In this document: piece by piece, positions 53,290 through 62,945 of the stretch
Layout: each line of letters starts with the position of its first letter
Numbering within the stretch: the first letter of the stretch is position 1
Assembly: GCA_035515795.1 (NCBI GenBank)
Contig: DATJAY010000039.1
Span: 1 to 64,000 of the forward strand
Length of the DNA: 64,000 nucleotides
Source: Candidatus Acidiferrales bacterium
GTDB taxonomy: Bacteria > Bacteroidota > Ignavibacteria > Kryptoniales > JAKASW01
Direction: 5' to 3'
Made by a program: the position numbers and the translations under genes
Notes under the pieces: model-generated
Told to the model about the DNA's origin: nothing
What the model saw: the letters and a program-made list of their open reading frames with translations, nothing else
Database searches by the model: none

Positions 53290-54068
53290 TGAGTGAAAAA
53301 GTTGAAGATAATTTATCCGGCAACGACACCGCGGGAGAGATGTCCTTCTGGGGTCACCTCGAAGAACTTCGGAAGCGACTCATCTGGTCTCTTGTAGGCA
53401 TAGTGATAGGTACGGCCATCTGTGCCATCTTCGCAGACTTCATCGTAAATAAGTTTCTTCTAGCGCCCGCGCTTCACAGCAAACCTCCCCTAAAGATACA
53501 GAACCTTAAACCGTATGGGCAGATGGTCTTGTACATGGAGATTATTTTTGTTGCCGGATTGGTTCTGAGTATTCCGAACACTCTTTATCATTTATGGAAA
53601 TTCATAGAGCCTGCGCTGTATCCTAATGAACGTAAGTATATAGGGTGGATTGTTTTTTTCTCGACCTCCTTTTTCCTTATAGGAGGGGCATTCGCGTATT
53701 ACGTTTTAATACCGAATGCACTCGGGTTCTTTGCGGTGTTCGGGTCGCCGTACATCGAGAACATTATTGATGTGCAATCGTACTTCGGGTTTCTCGTCGG
53801 AATAATTTTAGCAAGCGGCATAGTGTTTGAGCTTCCGATGCTGTCGTATTTTCTGGCGAGGCTTGGAATTCTGAGCCCGGAGTTTCTCCGCAAATATAGA
53901 AAACATGCCGTTATCGTAATCCTGCTCGTGGCCGCTTTGATCACTCCTCCGGATATTGCAAGCTGGATCATGATGTCGATTCCTCTTTACCTGCTTTATG
54001 AAGTATCCATAATAGTCGTACAGGTGACCCGCGCAAACAAACGGAAAAAAGAAGAAGCCTCCGCTTAA
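53289..54068 (+). CDS. tatC: Sec-independent protein translocase TatC
   Basis: A 259-residue membrane protein with six predicted helices. The N-terminal MSFWGHLEELRKRLIWS segment is the twin-arginine signal recognition site, and PNTLYHLWKFIEPALYPNERKY is the conserved cytoplasmic loop region. It exports folded proteins with TatA/B, not encoded here. It continues into the polyprenyl synthase gene after 17 bp. Confidence 0.95.
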   Translation: MSEKVEDNLSGNDTAGEMSFWGHLEELRKRLIWSLVGIVIGTAICAIFADFIVNKFLLAPALHSKPPLKIQNLKPYGQMVLYMEIIFVAGLVLSIPNTLYHLWKFIEPALYPNERKYIGWIVFFSTSFFLIGGAFAYYVLIPNALGFFAVFGSPYIENIIDVQSYFGFLVGIILASGIVFELPMLSYFLARLGILSPEFLRKYRKHAVIVILLVAALITPPDIASWIMMSIPLYLLYEVSIIVVQVTRANKRKKEEASA

Positions 54069-54085
54069 TTTTTACGGGTGAATTT

Positions 54086-55057
54086 TTGGACATAAAGGAA
54101 ATCATCTTTCCGATTAGAGAAGAGATAAAACTCTTCAACAAGGAGTTTAAGTCGGCAATCCGCTCATCGGTCGGTATCGTGGATACCATCGCAAGATATT
54201 TGCTGCACCAGAAAGGAAAGCAGATTCGTCCCATCCTGGTTCTGTTGTCTGCAAAGGCAAGCGGGAAGATCAGCGAGAGCACTTATCGGGCCGCTACACT
54301 CGTGGAACTTCTTCACACGGCCACACTGATCCATGATGATGTCGTCGACAACGCGGACGTGAGACGCGGTCTTGCCTCGATCAATGCAACATGGAAGAAC
54401 AAGATTGCCGTCCTCATGGGAGATTATCTTCTTTCCCGCGGACTTTTGCTTTCGCTGGTTCATAATGAATACGAGTTTTTGCAGATCAGCTCCGCTGCGG
54501 TTAAACGGATGAGCGAAGGAGAACTTCTTCAAATCCAGAAATCGAGACAGCTTGATATGGATGACAGCACTTATTTCAGGATTATCTCCGATAAAACTGC
54601 GTCGCTGATTTCGAGCTGCTGCGAGATGGGTGCAGCGAGTGCAACAGATGACAAACGGGTTATAAATCATTTCAAAAATTTCGGCGAGTATCTCGGGATG
54701 GCATTTCAAATCCAGGATGATGTTCTGGATTACGAAGGGAAAAGGGCGACCCTTGGGAAACCGATAGGCAGTGACATTCGCGAAAGGAAAGTCACCCTTC
54801 CGTTTATTTATGCTCTCGGAAACGCACCAGAGCGAGAGGGCCGAAAGACGCTGAGGCTTCTTAAAAATGGGAAACGGGGTTCGAGGATTGATGAGGTGAT
54901 TGAGTTTACGGAGCGTCATGGCGGCATAGATCGCGCGAGAGGGAAGGCTACGGAGTTTGTTCAGAAAGCGAAGATGGAACTTGAGGATATCCCCGGTTCT
55001 GCCGCGAAAGATGCCCTTCTGAACCTGACGCGCTTTGTGGTCGAGCGGGTGAACTAG
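54086..55057 (+). CDS. Trans-polyprenyl diphosphate synthase (octaprenyl/heptaprenyl type)
   Basis: A 323-residue isoprenyl synthase. The first Asp-rich motif is LIHDDVVDNADVRRG, the second is FQIQDDVLDYEG, and KGKQIRPILVLL precedes them. Medium-chain products would feed menaquinone or ubiquinone side chains. The start is a TTG at 54086; no ATG fits the family start and no strong ribosome-binding site is visible. It lies 17 bp after tatC. Confidence 0.92.
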   Translation: MDIKEIIFPIREEIKLFNKEFKSAIRSSVGIVDTIARYLLHQKGKQIRPILVLLSAKASGKISESTYRAATLVELLHTATLIHDDVVDNADVRRGLASINATWKNKIAVLMGDYLLSRGLLLSLVHNEYEFLQISSAAVKRMSEGELLQIQKSRQLDMDDSTYFRIISDKTASLISSCCEMGAASATDDKRVINHFKNFGEYLGMAFQIQDDVLDYEGKRATLGKPIGSDIRERKVTLPFIYALGNAPEREGRKTLRLLKNGKRGSRIDEVIEFTERHGGIDRARGKATEFVQKAKMELEDIPGSAAKDALLNLTRFVVERVN

Positions 55058-55078
55058 CGCAACAAAGTGGTGCATTAA

Positions 55079-55960
55079 TTGCTTTCAGTCAGGAAAAAGA
55101 ATTCCGAATATGTCCTCGCCCTTGGCGGCGGCGGTGCCCGGGGATTGGCTCACATCGGCGTATTAAAAGTTCTTCAGGCTGAAGGAATCAACATCGGGGG
55201 AATCGCCGGCATAAGCATGGGTGCAATCATCGGTGCGATGTACGCTTACTACGGCAACGCTGTTGAAGTCGAAGAGATTTTCAAAAAATTCTTGCAGAGC
55301 CAATTTCATCAAAAATTCAGCAAAACATTTTTTCTCCTGTCCGAGAATCCGGACACTGTTCAGAGGCCGAGTAGAATCGTCAATAAATTGGGCCGTGGCT
55401 TTATTTATCTTAAGGCCGCCTCGAAGAAAGCACTCTTCTCCCAAAATATTTTGAAGGATACCCTCGATTATCTCCTGCCCGATATCCAATTCAGTGCCAT
55501 GAGAATCCCGTTTATCAGCATCGCATCTGACTTGGTATCAGGACGGCAAGTAGTGTTTAGAAGCGGCAAGATTCGGCCTGCTGTAATTGCGAGTTCGCTC
55601 ATACCGGGTATAGTTGAAACACTGAGATTAGGCAACTACGTTCTGACCGATGGCAGTGTCACCGGGATAGTGCCGGTAAAGGCGGCGCGTGACACATTCA
55701 GCGGAAAAGTAATTGCGGTCGATGTTTCAATGACAATGAGAAGAGATTTTGAGCTCCGAACGGCGTTTGATGTTGCACTGAGAGCGAATGAGATAACGAG
55801 TCACTTGCTGGATCAGACCTGTCTTGATATCGCCGATCATGTGATAAGCCCGAAAGTGGGAAATACTAATTGGGCAAACTTCGACAAGTTAGACGAGATG
55901 ATTCATGCCGGCGAAGTTGCCGCCAGAAGATCGCTTAGCTGGTTTAAAAATTCAAAATAG
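55079..55960 (+). CDS. Patatin-like phospholipase
   Basis: A 293-residue lipid acyl hydrolase of the RssA/YchK type. Oxyanion loop LGGGGARGLAHIGVL, nucleophile elbow GISMG (GxSxG) and the dyad Asp in LTDGSVTG are all present. No signal peptide, so cytoplasmic or peripheral at the inner membrane. A TTG at 55079 is used. It follows the polyprenyl synthase by 21 bp. Confidence 0.9.
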   Translation: MLSVRKKNSEYVLALGGGGARGLAHIGVLKVLQAEGINIGGIAGISMGAIIGAMYAYYGNAVEVEEIFKKFLQSQFHQKFSKTFFLLSENPDTVQRPSRIVNKLGRGFIYLKAASKKALFSQNILKDTLDYLLPDIQFSAMRIPFISIASDLVSGRQVVFRSGKIRPAVIASSLIPGIVETLRLGNYVLTDGSVTGIVPVKAARDTFSGKVIAVDVSMTMRRDFELRTAFDVALRANEITSHLLDQTCLDIADHVISPKVGNTNWANFDKLDEMIHAGEVAARRSLSWFKNSK

Positions 55961-55983
55961 GTAAGAATCCATTATCCGTCTCA

Positions 55984-56012
55984 TTGCATTCCCCTCCAAA
56001 ATTTGTTAAATT
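55984..56012 (+). promoter_or_regulatory. Promoter for the GH2-like gene
   Basis: TTGCAT (55984-55989) and TAAATT (56007-56012), 17-bp spacer; the -10 matches those of tetR and rplU. The ATG at 56042 is ~24 nt after the predicted start. A GGGAG (56024-56028) may be the ribosome-binding site. Confidence 0.5.
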
Positions 56013-56041
56013 TATGGACAATGGGAGTTAAATCTCAATAA

Positions 56042-58642
56042 ATGCTCCATCCGCACATTAGAAAGCTAACGATTCCGTTATTTTTCTTACTTTTCTCCTC
56101 TGTGTTTGCCCAAGAAGTTAGTCCTCAGGATGATCTGAGACAAAATGGGCTAACATACGTTCAGCTTACACCGACGAGGGGAAAAATCCTTCTCGACGGC
56201 GAGTGGCAGGCTTCCGCTGATAACGGCAAGACTTGGAAACTTGTGAATATCCCTGGAACGTTCGACGACAAGAATGTGATTTTTGAAAAACGCATTTTTA
56301 TTCCCGATGAGGTGGTATCTAAGAATGTTTTTACGCTGACTCTTGGGACAGGAGGGACGACAACCGAGGTAAGAGTGAATAATGAATACGTCGTTCTTCA
56401 TAACGGGGCATACTCGCAATTCGAAGTGAAGATACCGGACAGGCTTCTCCAATCAGGTGATGAGAATTTAATTCAAATAATTTGTAACAATGAGTTGAAC
56501 CCCGTTTCCTCTATTCCATTGAAACAGCTTGCCTTCCAGCCGAAATGTTACGGCGGTTTGTTCAGGGATGTCTATCTTGAGGTGAAGCCTCCGATCTATA
56601 TGGATAGACCTTCAATAAAGATTTCCATGAATCCGAATAACAGCGTCGCAACTTTAGAAAGTGATGTTGTTGTCTATGCGTCGGATTACACAAGGTACGG
56701 GTTGGATTCGACATCGACCTCGCTGTCGTTACGGGGTCACGCAGAGATAATAGACAAATCGACGGGGAAAGTGGTCGCAAAATCTGCCGATAATTCCTTT
56801 AGTCTTGCTCAGAATCATAATACTAAACTGCATTTCTCGATGCAGGTTCAAGACGTTAACCTCTGGTCGCCTGCAAGTCCCAATTTATATGAGGCAGTTT
56901 TTTATTTAAACAAGTCGAGCAAAGGCTCGGATCTGATAGATGAGTATTCAGAGAATATCGGTTTCAGATCCTTTCAGCTTTCTAACGGAAAATTCTTTCT
57001 GAATTCAGACCCGATTTTCATAAAGGGCGTTAATTACGTTGTCGACTATCCTAAAGCAGAAGCCGCAGTCGACGACGTCCAGATAGAAAAGGACATCGCT
57101 GTTATTAAGACTCTCGGTGCTAATGCGATCAGAGTGGTTAACTATCCGCCTTCACCGGAATTGCTCGACCTTTGCGACCGGTTCGGCTTGATGGTTTTTG
57201 AAGAGACGCCCCTTACCGATGCGCCGCCTTCAGTTATAGAGGACAGCCAGTACAAAAGAGCATTGCAGAACTATCTCAGGGAATTGATATCCTTAACGTG
57301 TTCTCACCCGTGCGTTGTCGCGGTGTCGGCAGGAAGCAACCTCGATCCAACATCGAAGGCGACGGTAGATCTTATTTCATCGATGACTTCGATTGTTCAT
57401 GACGATGCGGATAGACTGGTCTACTACACGCCTCTGGCCGGTCCGGTTGACGGGATTGCTACTGATGCGGACTTTGTGGGCTTGGACTTAACGCAGTTCA
57501 ACTCAGCCAGGAAGCTCAAAGATTTTTTGACAAATCTTTCGCAGCAGTACCCGAGCACCGTGTTTTGGATTTCTTCCGTAGGAACTCAATGCCAAATGAG
57601 CAACCATGACGGTTACTCCGACCCTCTTTCTCTTGAACATCAGGCAAGATACCTGGTGGATGCTTACGGAGCAGCGGAGGAAGCGAATGTCGCCGGCGTT
57701 TCGATAAATAGTTTTGCCGATTGGGAGGGTGCGACGCCGCATCTCATGCAAAACGGACACCCGTATTTATATACCTTCGGTCTGGTAAGCTATTGGCGGG
57801 AAAAGCGCCCTGCATTTATGGCCGTCCGTTCGCTCTTCAGTGACGAGACTCTTCCTATTTTGCCGATAGGAAATTATGCGGATTCGCCGCCGATAATTTA
57901 CGTGATATTGTCGACGCTGCTTCTTGTGATGGTGACGTATCTTCATTACAGTCGAAGGTGGTTCCGCGAAAGCGCTGCACGGGCAATATTCAGGCCGTAT
58001 AATTTTTTTGCGGACATACGCGACCAAAGGATGATCTCTGCTTTCCAGACTTTCACGGTGCTGCTGCTGGTCGCGGCAGGAATTGCAATTTATCTATCGT
58101 CTCTCTTTTATGCATATCGTGACAACTACGTTTTCGATCGCCTTCTTGGGATTCTGATACCGAGCGATTTTCTAAAAATAAAAATTGATTACTTAGTCTG
58201 GCATCCCGCGGAATTTATTCTCGCGTTCACCGCCTTTTGTATGGTCGTAATTTCATTTATCACTCTGGTCATTAAACTCTTTTCCCTCATCGCAAAAATA
58301 CGGCTCCAGCTGGTAAGCGCATTTACGGTCGCAACGTGGTCGACACTTCCGATGGCGGTTTTAATTCTGGTTGACATGATCCTTTTTAGACTGCTCGGCG
58401 ATTCAAGATTCGTCTGGGGAGCCTGGATCGTTCTTGTCCTCCTATTCTTGTGGAGTCTTCTCAGATTATTCCATGGCATCGGCGTGATATATGATCTTCC
58501 GACTCTGCGGGTCGGCATCATCGGCTCGGTATTTTTGATAATAGTGATCGTACTGTTGACTGTTTACTATAACGGAACAGACGGCGTTCTCTCCTACACG
58601 AAATTTTTCTATAATTTCTTATCTCAGAACAAGTTTATATAG
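56042..58642 (+). CDS. Membrane-anchored GH2-like pseudoglycosidase
   Basis: An 866-residue protein. A Sec signal (LTIPLFFLLFSSVFAQ) is followed by a GH2 sugar-binding jelly roll (ILLDGEWQASADNGKTW, VRVNNEYVVLHNGAYSQFEV), an immunoglobulin-like domain (~190-300), and a TIM-barrel-like domain (KFFLNSDPIFIKGVNYVVDYP, TLGANAIRVVNYPPSPELLDLCDRFG). Where GH2 enzymes have the acid/base NE, this protein has SAGSNLD; where the nucleophile Glu is expected it has ISSVGTQ. Residues ~620-866 hold six hydrophobic helices. It is probably not a hydrolase but a membrane-bound glycan-binding or sensing protein. Confidence 0.72.
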   Translation: MLHPHIRKLTIPLFFLLFSSVFAQEVSPQDDLRQNGLTYVQLTPTRGKILLDGEWQASADNGKTWKLVNIPGTFDDKNVIFEKRIFIPDEVVSKNVFTLTLGTGGTTTEVRVNNEYVVLHNGAYSQFEVKIPDRLLQSGDENLIQIICNNELNPVSSIPLKQLAFQPKCYGGLFRDVYLEVKPPIYMDRPSIKISMNPNNSVATLESDVVVYASDYTRYGLDSTSTSLSLRGHAEIIDKSTGKVVAKSADNSFSLAQNHNTKLHFSMQVQDVNLWSPASPNLYEAVFYLNKSSKGSDLIDEYSENIGFRSFQLSNGKFFLNSDPIFIKGVNYVVDYPKAEAAVDDVQIEKDIAVIKTLGANAIRVVNYPPSPELLDLCDRFGLMVFEETPLTDAPPSVIEDSQYKRALQNYLRELISLTCSHPCVVAVSAGSNLDPTSKATVDLISSMTSIVHDDADRLVYYTPLAGPVDGIATDADFVGLDLTQFNSARKLKDFLTNLSQQYPSTVFWISSVGTQCQMSNHDGYSDPLSLEHQARYLVDAYGAAEEANVAGVSINSFADWEGATPHLMQNGHPYLYTFGLVSYWREKRPAFMAVRSLFSDETLPILPIGNYADSPPIIYVILSTLLLVMVTYLHYSRRWFRESAARAIFRPYNFFADIRDQRMISAFQTFTVLLLVAAGIAIYLSSLFYAYRDNYVFDRLLGILIPSDFLKIKIDYLVWHPAEFILAFTAFCMVVISFITLVIKLFSLIAKIRLQLVSAFTVATWSTLPMAVLILVDMILFRLLGDSRFVWGAWIVLVLLFLWSLLRLFHGIGVIYDLPTLRVGIIGSVFLIIVIVLLTVYYNGTDGVLSYTKFFYNFLSQNKFI

Positions 58643-58689
58643 AATGAGCGGTGGTGCACGTGAACGTAAAAAGAGGATAGAATAATCAA

Positions 58690-61600
58690 ATGTTTCTCTC
58701 CAAGTTAGAATTATTCGGCTTCAAATCGTTCGCGACAAAGACGGAGCTTACGTTCAACGGCGGGATAACATCCGTCGTCGGACCGAACGGGTGCGGCAAA
58801 ACCAACGTACTCGATTCAATACGTTGGGTGCTCGGCGAGCAGCGTACCAGTATGCTTCGAAGCGATTCCATGGAGAACGTGATCTTTAACGGCTCTGAGA
58901 ACCGGAAAGCTCTTGGAATGGCAGAGGTAACAATCACTTTGAAAAATGACAAGGGACTGCTTCCGGTAGATTATTCCGAGGTAAGCATAACGCGCCGGGT
59001 GTTTCGCTCCGGCGAGGGAGAGTACTTTGTCAACCGCAATCAGTGTCGCCTGAAAGACATCCAGGATATGCTTATGGATTCGGGCATGGCTCCAACGGCA
59101 TATTCCGTGATTGAACTTAAGATGGTCGAGGATATTTTGCGCGAAAATGCGGACGAGCGAAGAAAAATGTTCGAAGAAGCCTCAGGTGTGACAAAGTACA
59201 AGGCAAGAAGGAAAGCCGCTCTCGGTAAGCTTGACGACGTCCGGAGGGACCTATTGAGGGTGAACGATCTGATCGCCGAGATTGAGAAGAAAGTGAATTC
59301 CCTTGAGCGGCAGGCGAAAAAGGCGGAGCACTACAAGCAGTTTATGGACGAATTGAATCTCCTCGAGCGGCAATATTTGTTCGCCGAGTACAGCTCGGTT
59401 TTGTCTAAAATTGCGCCGCTTAGAGAAAGTTTGTCCGTGAGCGAAACCGAAAAGGCAAACTCGCTCGATGCACTTTCACATCAAGAGGAGATCTTAAAGC
59501 TGATTCGTTCCGAAATCGATGATTGCGAAAAGAGCCTGTCAATTTTGCGCCAGCAGCGGGCGACCAAGCAGACCGATCTTCACGCAGTCGATGAGGAAGT
59601 CGCAGTATTGAGCGAACGAAAACGCGGACTCAACGAAAATGTTTCTTCACTCGATAAGCGGAAAATTGATCTCGCTGCAAAGAACGAGTCGCTTTTGTCG
59701 CAGATGAATGAGCTCGAATTGAGCCTTGATGAATCGATCGAGGAAGAGAAGGAGCTTTCTGTTTCTCTGGCGACCGAACAGGAGGACTTTAGAAATTCCG
59801 AACAACAGCTCTTCTCCGCAAGAGAGAAATCAAATGCGAGCCATGATGATCTGATACAGATATTGAATGGCCTTGCGGTCAAGCAGAACGAGCGGGAGCG
59901 ATGCCATGCCCGGCTTGAGAGACTCCAGTCGCACAACGAGGAGCTCGCGATCAGGATGAATCAGCTTGAGACCGAGAAAGACGAGTTATCATCGAGGGTC
60001 GAAGGCTCGCGTGCGGAAAAACAAAAAATCATCGATGGAATAGAGAGTGAGAAAAAAAACCTCACTGATTTCGAAAGACATCGTGAGGAGTTGTTCAGCG
60101 AAGTGGAGCGAGAAAAGCAAAGAGCGCAGAAACTTCGGGACCGACAGCAGGCAAATGACGCAAGAGCGGATTTCTTGAACGGTCTCGTCGAACATTTGGA
60201 AGGCGTTCCGGATGGCGCGAAGGCGCTTGCGCGCGGCGAGGTTGCCGGTCTCCCTAAGTTTGAAATTCTAAGCGACATTTTTTACGTGGAGCCGGATTAT
60301 CGAATTGCCGCGGAATCGATTCTCGGTGAGGCATCGAATTTTCTTGTAGCTCCCGACGAGCATGCCGCGCTGAGCGCAGTGGATGCACTTAGAAAGCGTG
60401 ACCTTGGAAAAGTAACTTTTATTTGTCGCGATAAAATAGTCTCTCCGGCGCCGCGGCCGAACCCGGCCGCACAGAGACGGCTGATGGATCATGTATCGAC
60501 TTCTACTGAGAACATTCAGATTGGGAAATATTTTTTTGAAAATGTTGCGGTCGTCGAAAATTTTTCCGAGGCCGAGAAAATTCTGCAGGAAGATGGCTCA
60601 GTTACGTGCGTAAATTTTTCGGGAGATGTTTTTTCTTCAAAAGGTATAATCAGGGGCGGAAGCACGCGTAAGACCGAAGGCGGCAGGGTCGGAAAATTAA
60701 AACAACTCGAAGAACTCAAGAGTGAAAGTCAAAAATTATCCGGCGAATTGTCCGGCGTCGAAAGAGAGATTGCCGCACTTCAATCGCAAATTGATGGAAT
60801 TCCGATCAAAACCGGGAACGATACTCTAAGGAATCTTGAGCTGCAATTGGCGCGTGTTGAGCAATCTAATGTCGAAAGCGAGCGAAGCCTTCAAAACGTC
60901 GAAACCCAAATTGTCGACATGCATGCCAGAGTTATGAAATTGGGAACTGAGATTTCCGATGCGGACGCAGAGCTTGCTAAGGTCGAAGCCGCTTTGAGTG
61001 AAGTGAGCCTGCGCAAAAGTTCGTCCGAAGATGATTATCAGAAAACTCTGGAGGCGGTTAAGACGATTGAGGATGCCTACAGGCAGAAAAACGATATCTT
61101 GAGGGAAGTCCAGGCACAGCACATCGAGTGCGTCAACAAGCTGAACTTTCTTAAACGGGAGATAGAAACCTCACGCCAGCAGGTCGCCACAAATCTCGAA
61201 GGAATTTCGAGAGCGGACGAGGACATCGAGACAGCAAAGCTTGCAATCGAACAAGCAGGCAAGAAATTAAGTGAACACGAAGATCGGCGGGTAAACTTGC
61301 GCTCTGAAATCGACGCCCTGGATGCTCAGACGAATGGTTTGATGGTGAAGCTGTCTTCGAAGAAAGACGAGAGTGAAGTTGAAGAGAAAGAGTTACGGGA
61401 TGCTCGCGCGAATCACGAGACGGCAATTGAGGCTGTCCATCAGGTAACTCTGAAGATTGGCGAACTTGATGCCCATGCGGATGCGATTCTGGAGCGCGCG
61501 AAAGAAGAATACAATTTGGATGTTTCACAGCAGACGGCGGAATCCATGAATCTTTCTGCAGGCTTTGATGCGGGAGCCGCTCATGAGCGCATAAACTACC

Positions 61601-62235
61601 TCAAAGGAAGAATCGAATCGTTCGGACCAGTCAACCTCGTCGCTTTTTCGGAATACACTGAAGAGAAGCAGAGGCTGGATTTTCTCACCGCTCAGCGTGG
61701 GGATTTGCTGGAAGCTGAGAAGACTTTGAAAGAAACCGTCGAGGAGATAAACCGTACAGCGCACCAGAAGTTCAAGGATACTTTCGACCAAATTTCGGAA
61801 AATTTTAAAGTAACATTTCAAAGTCTGTTCGACGGTGGAGAAGCTGAGCTCCGGTTGGAGGAGAATGTGGATCCGCTTGAAGCAAAGATAGAGATAATGG
61901 CGAAGCCCGCTGGAAAGAAACCGCAGTCGATCGACTTGCTTTCCGCTGGAGAAAAAACTTTAACCGCTATTGCATTGCTTTTCTCCATCTATCTCGTTAA
62001 GCCAAGCCCGTTTTGCATTCTAGATGAAGTCGATGGTCCGTTGGACGATAACAATACCGACAACTTTGTAAGAATGATCAAGAGATTTTCCGGAGATACG
62101 CAGTTCATTGTAATTACTCATAACAAGCGTACCATGGAAGCCGCCGACACTTTGTACGGAGTGACGATGGAGGAGCAGGGAGTTTCAAAAGTCGTCGCGG
62201 TTAGATTTGTAGACGATTGGGTGGCAAAGGAATGA
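58690..62235 (+). CDS. smc: Chromosome segregation protein SMC
   Basis: An 1181-residue SMC ATPase. Walker A is VVGPNGCGKTN (residues 31-38 for GxxxxGKT), Q-loop region SIRWVLGEQ, hinge at ~515-660 (GVPDGAKALARGEV ... IIRGGSTRKTEGGR), and two long coiled-coil arms. The C-terminal ATPase has the signature LLSAGEKTLTAIALL and Walker B CILDEVDGPLDD. The signature is LSAGE instead of LSGGE. SMC organises and segregates sister chromosomes with ScpA/B, not encoded here. It starts an ATGA-coupled run into the next three genes. Confidence 0.95.
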   Translation: MFLSKLELFGFKSFATKTELTFNGGITSVVGPNGCGKTNVLDSIRWVLGEQRTSMLRSDSMENVIFNGSENRKALGMAEVTITLKNDKGLLPVDYSEVSITRRVFRSGEGEYFVNRNQCRLKDIQDMLMDSGMAPTAYSVIELKMVEDILRENADERRKMFEEASGVTKYKARRKAALGKLDDVRRDLLRVNDLIAEIEKKVNSLERQAKKAEHYKQFMDELNLLERQYLFAEYSSVLSKIAPLRESLSVSETEKANSLDALSHQEEILKLIRSEIDDCEKSLSILRQQRATKQTDLHAVDEEVAVLSERKRGLNENVSSLDKRKIDLAAKNESLLSQMNELELSLDESIEEEKELSVSLATEQEDFRNSEQQLFSAREKSNASHDDLIQILNGLAVKQNERERCHARLERLQSHNEELAIRMNQLETEKDELSSRVEGSRAEKQKIIDGIESEKKNLTDFERHREELFSEVEREKQRAQKLRDRQQANDARADFLNGLVEHLEGVPDGAKALARGEVAGLPKFEILSDIFYVEPDYRIAAESILGEASNFLVAPDEHAALSAVDALRKRDLGKVTFICRDKIVSPAPRPNPAAQRRLMDHVSTSTENIQIGKYFFENVAVVENFSEAEKILQEDGSVTCVNFSGDVFSSKGIIRGGSTRKTEGGRVGKLKQLEELKSESQKLSGELSGVEREIAALQSQIDGIPIKTGNDTLRNLELQLARVEQSNVESERSLQNVETQIVDMHARVMKLGTEISDADAELAKVEAALSEVSLRKSSSEDDYQKTLEAVKTIEDAYRQKNDILREVQAQHIECVNKLNFLKREIETSRQQVATNLEGISRADEDIETAKLAIEQAGKKLSEHEDRRVNLRSEIDALDAQTNGLMVKLSSKKDESEVEEKELRDARANHETAIEAVHQVTLKIGELDAHADAILERAKEEYNLDVSQQTAESMNLSAGFDAGAAHERINYLKGRIESFGPVNLVAFSEYTEEKQRLDFLTAQRGDLLEAEKTLKETVEEINRTAHQKFKDTFDQISENFKVTFQSLFDGGEAELRLEENVDPLEAKIEIMAKPAGKKPQSIDLLSAGEKTLTAIALLFSIYLVKPSPFCILDEVDGPLDDNNTDNFVRMIKRFSGDTQFIVITHNKRTMEAADTLYGVTMEEQGVSKVVAVRFVDDWVAKE

Positions 62236-62945
62236 CCAGTTTACGACCTAAGGTATTCGTCGACTTTGACGGAACCATCACGACGCAGGATGTCGGGAAC
62301 CAATTTTTTAGAAAATTCGGAAACGAAACGGAGTCGCTGAAAGCGGTTGAGATGTGGAAGGCAGGCAAAATGTCCGGACGAGACCTGACGCTGAAAGAGG
62401 CTGAATATGTTGCGGTGGACGAGGAAGATGCTTTAAGGTATGTCGAAACTTTCCAGATCGATCCAACATTCAAAGATTTTATCGCATACTGCAGATCGAG
62501 CTCGATGGAAATTTCCGTTCTAAGCGATGGACTCGATTTTTACATCAAAAGAATTTTCGACTTGAACGGGATATCGGGTGTCCCGTTTTATTCAAATATT
62601 GTTCGTTTCAATTCAAACGGAATCCGTGTTGAGTTCCCTTATCAGTCGGACTGCAGCAAGTGCGGTAATTGCAAGGGTCATCAAATTCTGACGAGGACCG
62701 GGATTGATGACGTCGTAATCTACATAGGAAACGGATTTTCGGACCGGTGTGCCGTTCAATACGCCGATGTGATTTTCGCGAAGGACGAGCTGTTGAAATA
62801 TTGCGAGGAAAGCAACATCACGTATTTCCCGTTCGAGACTTTTGAAGATGTGATGAGAAAAATGAACAAGACTTTCAATGATGGAAAGTTCAGAAAGCGC
62901 CATCGCGCGGAACTGAAACGCAGAGAGGCTTATCTGGCAGAATGA
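62232..62945 (+). CDS. HAD-family phosphatase, MtnX/PSP-like
   Basis: A 237-residue HAD hydrolase of the MtnX/phosphoserine-phosphatase-like group. Nucleophile motif FVDFDGTITTQD, motif II SVLSDGLDFYI, a SKCGNCKGHQIL segment (possible structural metal site, with the Lys of motif III) and IYIGNGFSDRCAVQYAD (motif IV). Substrate could be a phosphorylated methylthio-sugar, phosphoserine or another small phosphate. The ATG at 62232 overlaps the smc stop; an earlier TTG at 62217 is less likely. Overlaps the following gene by 4 bp. Confidence 0.85.
   Translation: MTSLRPKVFVDFDGTITTQDVGNQFFRKFGNETESLKAVEMWKAGKMSGRDLTLKEAEYVAVDEEDALRYVETFQIDPTFKDFIAYCRSSSMEISVLSDGLDFYIKRIFDLNGISGVPFYSNIVRFNSNGIRVEFPYQSDCSKCGNCKGHQILTRTGIDDVVIYIGNGFSDRCAVQYADVIFAKDELLKYCEESNITYFPFETFEDVMRKMNKTFNDGKFRKRHRAELKRREAYLAE

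Noticed and set aside
54164-55075. 303-codon open frame on the minus strand opposite the polyprenyl diphosphate synthase gene
   Set aside because: The plus-strand gene has both Asp-rich motifs and full length; the antisense translation is rich in Cys/His/Arg with no motif.
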